A stretch of DNA of 64,000 nt from Zea mays (taxonomy: Eukaryota > Streptophyta > Magnoliopsida > Poales > Poaceae): contig NC_050105.1 in NCBI RefSeq assembly GCF_902167145.1, positions 117,321,898 to 117,385,897 of the forward strand, given 5' to 3'. A program made the translations under genes and the position numbers. The notes below the pieces were generated by a model. That model saw nothing but the letters and a program-made list of their open reading frames with translations. It was not told where the DNA came from and did not search any database. Below are positions 58,557 to 64,000 of this stretch, piece after piece; position 1 is the first letter of the stretch; the number at the start of each line of letters is the position of its first letter.

Positions 58557-59196
58557 TGACTGACAGTGTACATTGGAGTTGAAGGCTCCGTGGTCGTTCC
58601 AACGTGCTCAGTTCTGATAAGAACCTAGATTAGTTGCATGGGCAATAGGGCATCCAGTCTAATTGGCATTTTCTTTAGTTCATGTTTTTTAGGTTTATCT
58701 TTTTTTTTGCTGTCTTCGTTTTAGAGAATTGGATCGCTGGTGTATTTGGGCTTCACTAAAGACAAACATACAGCTGCTGTAAATTTACCTGCAGATTCTA
58801 ATTCGCAGTACCATATCCGGCCAAGTTCACTCTCTTTCTTTTTCACCTAGAGATAAGCTTGCAATTTCAAGATTTCTAATGGCTGTTTTTTAAGGACCTG
58901 TATGTAGAAATATGATTTCTAGTGGCGTCACTAGAAATAACACTGGCATTTGATAACTGAAACCGTCTGTAAAAATTAAACTCTACCACAACTTTTGAGC
59001 TATTTTCTACTAGTGAGTTCAGCTGAAATTTGAGTATCCAACTGCATATATAGAGCTTCTCACTCAAATATATTTAGGTACCGCGAGAGCAAATTGGGTA
59101 GGCCATAATTTGGCGTTTTGCCATGTGCCCATGTACAATTCCGTGGAAGGTGGCTAATTATAAAAATAATAATTCATAGAGATGGAAGGTCCTTTT
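58557..59196. other. 3' untranslated and downstream region of the SMXL gene
   Basis: AT-rich downstream DNA with T-rich stretches at 58680-58710. No exact poly(A) site can be assigned. The Sirevirus LTR begins at 59197. Confidence 0.5.
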
Positions 59197-60398
59197 TGTA
59201 AGTCGCCTAGAGGGGGGTGAATACGGCGAATCTGAAATTTACAAACTTTAAGCACAACTACAAGCCGGGGTTAGTGTTAGAATTAAATTCGAGTCCGAAA
59301 GAGAGGGCGAAAACAAATCACAAGCAAATAAGGCGGATGACACGGTGATTTGTTTTACCGAAGTTCGGTTCTTGCAAACCTACTCCCCGTTGAGGTGGTC
59401 ACAAAGATCGGGTCTCTTTCAACCCTTTCCCTCTCTCAAACAGTCACTTAGACCGAGTGAGCTTCTCTTCTCAATCAAACGGGACACTAAGTCCCCACAA
59501 GGACCACCACACAATTGGTGTCTCTTGTCTTGGTTACAATTGAGTTGGAATCAAGAAAAAATGAAGAAGAAAAGCAATCCAAGCGCAAGAGCTCAAATGA
59601 ACACAAGTCTCTCTCTCACTAGTCACTATTTGATTGGAATGATCTTTGTACTTGGGAGAGAATTTGATCTCTTTGATTGTGTCTTGTATTGAATGCTATA
59701 GCTCTTGTAAGGTGTTTGAAGGTTGAAAACTTGGATGCATTGAAGTGTGGTGGTTGGGGGGTATTTATAGCCCCAACCACCAAAAGAACCGTTGGTGAGG
59801 GCTTCTGTCGCATGGCACACCGGACAGTCCGGTGCGCCACCGGACAGTCCGGTGCGCCAGCCACGTCACCCGGCCGTTGGATTCTGATCGTTGGAGCTTC
59901 TGACGTCTGCGCCACCGGACAGTCCGGTGGTGCACCGGACAGGTCCTGTAGACTGTCCGGTGCGCCTTCTGGCTCTGCTCTGATTTCTGCGCGCACTGTA
60001 GCGCATTAACTGCCGTTGCAGACGACCGTTGGCGCTGTAGTAGCCGTTACTCCGCTGGCACACCGGACAGTCCGGTGCTACACCGAACAGTCCGATGAAT
60101 TATAGCGGAGTGGCTCCTAGAATTCCTGAAGGTGAGCCGTTCGAAGTTGGGTTCCCTGGTGCACCGGACACTGTCCGGTGGCACACCGGATAGTCTGGTG
60201 CGCCAGACCAGGGCACACTTCAGTTGTCTTTTGCTCTCTTTGTTTGAACCCTTTCTTGGTCTTTTTATTGGTTTATTGTGAACCTTTGGCACCTGTAAAA
60301 CTTATAGTCTAGAGCAAACTAGTTAGTTTAATTATTTGTGTTGGGCAATTCAACCACCAAAATCAATTAGGAAAAGGTGTAAGCCTATTTTCCTTTCA
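59197..60398 (-). repeat. 3' LTR of the Sirevirus (1,202 bp)
   Basis: On the plus strand it runs TGTAAGTCGCCTAG to ATTTTCCTTTCA. It carries several CCGGACAGTCCGG palindromes (for example 59820, 59840, 59915, 60063) and imperfect ones to about 60205. A TATA-like TATAAATACC lies on the minus strand at about 59760-59770. Confidence 0.82.
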
Positions 60399-61190
60399 AT
60401 CTCCCCCGTTTTGGTGATTGATACCAACACAAACCAAAGCAAATATAAAAGTGCAGAATTGAACTAGTTTGCATAATGTAAGTGCAAAGGTTGCTTGGAA
60501 TGAAACCAATAATTATTTCTACTAGATATGCATGGATGGCTTTCTTCTAATTTAAAATTTTGGACCACGCTTGCACCACATGTTTTGTTTTGAAAATGTT
60601 TTGGAAATTCTTTTCAAAGTCTTTTGCAAAGTAGTCAAAGGTAAATGATTTTAAAATTTTCTACCCCTGTTTCAAATGCTTTTCCTTTGACTAAACAAAA
60701 CTCCCCATTAATGAAATCCTCCTCTTAGTGTTGAAGAGGGTTTTAGATATTAATTTTGAAGGGGGTATTTCAATTATATCAATAATAAGATACCGATTTG
60801 AAAACACTACTTTAAAAACAAATTGTGAGACTAAAATTTTGAATTTGGTGGTGGTGCGGTCCTTTTGCTTTGGGCTAATACTTTCTCCCCCTTTGGCATG
60901 AATCGCCAAAAAACGGATACTTGTGAGTGAAATATAAGCCCTTTTAACTACTTTTTCCCCTTATGGTAAATAGCATATGAGTGAAGATTATACCAAATTA
61001 GAGAGCGTGTGTGGAGCGACGGCGAAGGATGAATAATTCGATGGAGTGGAGTGGAAGCCTTGTCTTCGCCGAAGACTCCATTTCCCTTTCAATCTATGAC
61101 TTAGCTTGAAATACACTTAAAAACCACATTAGTCATAGCAAAGAAAGAGATATGATCAAAGGTATATAAATGAGCTATGTGTACAAAGTA
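60399..61190 (-). promoter_or_regulatory. Non-coding 3' internal region of the Sirevirus with two purine tracts
   Basis: The tract next to the LTR is at about 60399-60415. A second G-rich tract (minus strand CCAAAGGGGGAGAAAG) is at about 60880-60896. Repeated polypurine tracts ahead of the 3' LTR are a known Sirevirus feature. No ORF is visible here. Confidence 0.65.
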
Positions 61191-62998
61191 TCAATCAAAA
61201 TTCCTAGAATCAAGAATGTTTAGCTCATGCCTAAGTTTGGTAAATGTTTGCTCATCTAATGACTTGGTAAAGATATCGGCTAATTGTTCTTTGGTATTAA
61301 CATATGCAATCTCGATACCCCCCTTTTGTTGGTGATCCCTTAAGAAATGATACCGAATGACTATGTGTTTGGTGCGGCTATGCTCAACGGGATTATCCGC
61401 CATGCGGATTGCACTCTCATTATCACATAGAAGAGGAACTTTGGTTAATTTGTAACCATAGTCCCTGAGGGTTTGTCTCATCCAAAGCAATTGCGCGCAA
61501 CAATGGCCTGCGGCAATATACTCGGCTTCGGCGGTAGAAAGAGCCACAGAATTTTGCTTCTTTGAAGCCCAAGACACCAGAGATCTTCCCAAGAACTGGC
61601 AAGTCCCTGATGTGCTCTTTCTATTAATTTTACACCCTGCCCAATCAGCATCGTAATAACCAATTAAATCAAATGTGGATCCCCTGGGGTACCAAAGGCC
61701 AAACTTAGGAGTATAAACTAAATATCTCAAGATTCGTTTCATGGCCCTAAGGTGAACTTCCTTAGGATTGGCTTGGAATCTTGCACACATGCATACGAAA
61801 AGCATAATATCCGGTCGTGAAGCACATAAATAGAGTAAAGAACCTATCATCGACCGGTATACCTTTTGATCTACGGATTTACCTCCCGTGTCGAGGTCGA
61901 GATGCCCATTAGTTCCCATGGGTGTCTTGATGGGCTTGGCATCCTTCATCCCAAACTTTGTGAGTATGTCTTGAATGTACTTTGTTTGGCTAATGAAGGT
62001 GCCCTCTTGGAGTTGCTTTACTTGAAATCCTAAGAAATACTTCAACTCCCCCATCATTGACATCTCGAATTTTTGAGTCATGATCCTACTAAACTCTTCA
62101 CATGTAGATTCGTTAGTAGACCCAAATATGATATCATCAACATAAATTTGCCATACAAACAAATCATTTGCAAGTGTTTTAGTAAAGAGAGTAGGATCGG
62201 CTTTTCCGACTTTGAAGCCATTAGCGATAAGGAAATCTCTTAGGCATTCATACCATGTTCTTGGGGCTTGCTTGAGCCCATAAAGTGCCTTAGAGAGTTT
62301 ATAGACATGGTTAGGATACTCACTATCTTCAAAGCCAGGAGGTTGCTCAACATAGACCTCCTCCTTGATTGGTCCATTGAGGAAGGCACTTTTCACGTCC
62401 ATTTGGTAAAGCTTAAAGCCATGGTAAGTAGCATAGGCAAGTAATATACGAATTGACTCAAGGCTAGCTACGGGTGCATAGGTTTCACCGAAATCCAAAC
62501 CTTCGACTTGTGAATAACCCTTGGCCACAAGTCGAGCTTTGTTCCTTGTCACCACACCATGCTCATCTTGCTTGTTGCGAAAGACCCACTTGGTTCCTAT
62601 AACATTTTGGTTAGGACGTGGAACTAAATGCCATACCTCATTCCTCGTGAAGTTGTTGAGTTCCTCTTGCATCGCCATCACCCAATCCGAATCTTGAAGT
62701 GCTTCCTCTACCTTGTTTGGCTCAATAGAGGAAACAAAAGAGTAATGTTCACAAAAGTGAGCAACACGAGATCGAGTGGTTACCCCCTTATGAATGTCGC
62801 CGAGGATGGTGTTCACGGGGTGATCTCGTTGGATTGCTTGGTGGACTCTTGGGTGTGGTGGTCTTGGACCCTTGTCATCTTCCTTGTCTTGATCATTGGC
62901 ATCTCCCCCTTGATCATTGCCCTCCTCTTGAGGTGGCTCATCTTCTTGATCCTCATCATCTTGAGCTTGATCCTCATCTTGGGTTGGTGGAGATGCTT
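61191..62998 (-). CDS. pol: Sirevirus reverse transcriptase and RNase H (5' part interrupted)
   Basis: The open frame ends at 61191. After an acidic linker ([20 protein letters not shown]) it holds RT with [52 protein letters not shown] and [13 protein letters not shown]. RNase H follows with [33 protein letters not shown] and [12 protein letters not shown]. The frame is open with no stop over about 600 codons. Its 5' side (integrase, gag) is cut by the LTR insertion at 62999; residues before about DKASPPTQ come from that insertion. Confidence 0.88.
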
Positions 62999-64000
62999 TG
63001 TCACGCCCGGTTTTAGAAGGCAAACCGAATGCGAACCATGTACGTGCCAGGATCAGTAATTCACGTACACAGCAGTTACATAACATGGACATCATCACAC
63101 AGTGCTCAAAATAGTATTAAAAGGGAAATAATAGTCGATTACATCACACGTCTGAGACGTCCACATAGTCTTTACAATAAATCAAAGTGCGAAAACGAAA
63201 CGTAGATAAATGCGGCCTTCACAGGCAGCCGACTGGGGGTTGCCGCTAACCCACGCCTAGAACTCGTCGTAGTCTTGGAACTCCTGAAAGTCTCCTTCCA
63301 TGGCTTCATCTTCTCCTAAGCAGTGGTTGCAATGCTGACAACCTGGGGATGGGGGGGGGGGTTTGGTGTGTAGAGCAAGGGTGAGTACACATCAACATAC
63401 TCAGCAAGCATCCTGTTTGGCTGTAGTGGACTAGCTTTATGTGGGGGATAAGTCAAGCAGTTGCTTTTAGTTGGTCAGATTATTATTTACTAATAGAAAG
63501 CCAGGTTTTAGCATTAACCCAAGTTATTAGCCCGATGTACCCTTTCCAAACAGAAAGAATACCACTTACCAACACCATAGTCATAACCAAAACCATCAGT
63601 CTCATTGCCACCTGTAAACCAAAATGTCTCTGATCAAGTACCACTAATCACTGGAGCTCCCTTGGCCGCTCATAACCGCGAGCACGGCTGATATATCAGT
63701 TTTCAAACACTCTGCAGAGGTTGTGCACTTTACCCACAAGCCGTGATTCCCTTTCTGCCCGGAGATCATGACTCTCCATTGATCACTACCAAGGTGACCC
63801 AGCAGGGCATCACTATGTAGCCTTTACAAAGATTCCCCAGGGCTGTAGCCACCCGTTAGGTTTCCTAAATGCACCGCACTCCTCCCCAAGGGGCGAACCC
63901 AAACTTGGTAGAGCGAGTCGCATACACCGAGCCCCATTGACGGCACGACGGCTAAGTGATCTACACCCCGGATCCTCTAATTATTCAGCTAAGGGCACCA
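62999..64000 (-). mobile_element. LTR of another retrotransposon inserted in the Sirevirus, runs off window
   Basis: A new sequence starts TGTCACGCCCGGTTTTAG exactly where the Sirevirus frame is broken. It contains a TTTATTGTAAAGAC-like 3'-end motif on the minus strand (about 63168-63182) and AACCCACGCCTAGAACTCG, and no coding frame. The direction (minus) is inferred from these 3'-end-like features. The flanking five bases are TGCTT. The other end and the family are not seen. Confidence 0.5.

Larger units (their letters stand above)
59197..62998 (-). mobile_element. Ty1/copia Sirevirus (Opie/Ji-like), interrupted
   Basis: It consists of a 3' LTR (59197-60398), the 3' internal region and pol on the minus strand, ending where another LTR begins at 62999. 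Sirevirus marks are palindromes in the LTR and purine-rich tracts both at the LTR (AAACGGGGGAGATTGAAAGG) and upstream at about 60880-60900 (CCAAAGGGGGAGAAAG). Host bases at the left flank are CTTTT; the other flank is outside the window. Confidence 0.85.

Overview
This looks like a gene-poor, transposon-saturated stretch of a large grass genome, most likely maize (Zea mays) or a close relative. The evidence is a set of nested LTR retrotransposons with exact target-site duplications (TSDs), an Ac/Ds-like hAT element, CACTA elements built on the CTTTGCCGAGTG subterminal motif, a Sirevirus with CCGGAC-GTCCGG palindromes in its LTR, and one very GC-rich grass gene. The species is inferred; no search was run.

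Layout. Bases 1-5501 are the 5' part of a minus-strand Ty3/gypsy element (gag-protease-RT-RNase H, primer-binding site, 5' LTR). It sits in a plus-strand Ty1/copia remnant (5502-7122). Bases 7758-15758 carry two exons of a broken plastid-type DUF1279 (FAM210-like) gene. Exon 1 is split by a 7.2 kb minus-strand copia array (8131-15314, TSD GCAGC). After a CACTA-like remnant comes a Ds-like hAT element (17087-34612, TSD ATCCTTAG) that received two minus-strand gypsy elements 35 bp apart: 17318-27290 (TSD AGCCT, same family as the first element) and 27331-34247 (TSD GTGAC, a deletion derivative). From 34632 there is an old copia primer-binding site, then a degenerate retroelement ORF (35611-36918).

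Bases 37000-49200 are intergenic with a perfect 80-bp MITE hairpin, a 4.65 kb CACTA element (41928-46582) with TnpA-like exons and a second CACTA element nested in it, and an older inverted relative at 47726-49185. Bases 50400-53881 are a decayed copia element. The only gene that appears intact is a three-exon SMAX1-LIKE (SMXL3/4/5-type) gene at 55270-58556, 862 codons by my exon model. A minus-strand Sirevirus (59197-62998) follows, interrupted at 62999 by another LTR that runs off the window.

How the parts relate. SMXL is the only likely source of host function. The rest records successive insertions: the two tandem gypsy elements are younger than the hAT that holds them, and the copia array is younger than the DUF1279 gene it breaks. 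The most interesting signals are: (i) the copia array has no tRNA-type primer site next to its LTR but 14 nt complementary to its own LTR, in an LTR block shared with a different copia family; (ii) matching antisense TATA-plus-ORF modules in two different gypsy families; (iii) a tRNA-like module kept in two copies of a non-autonomous CACTA family; and (iv) two gypsy copies sharing identical nonsense codons.
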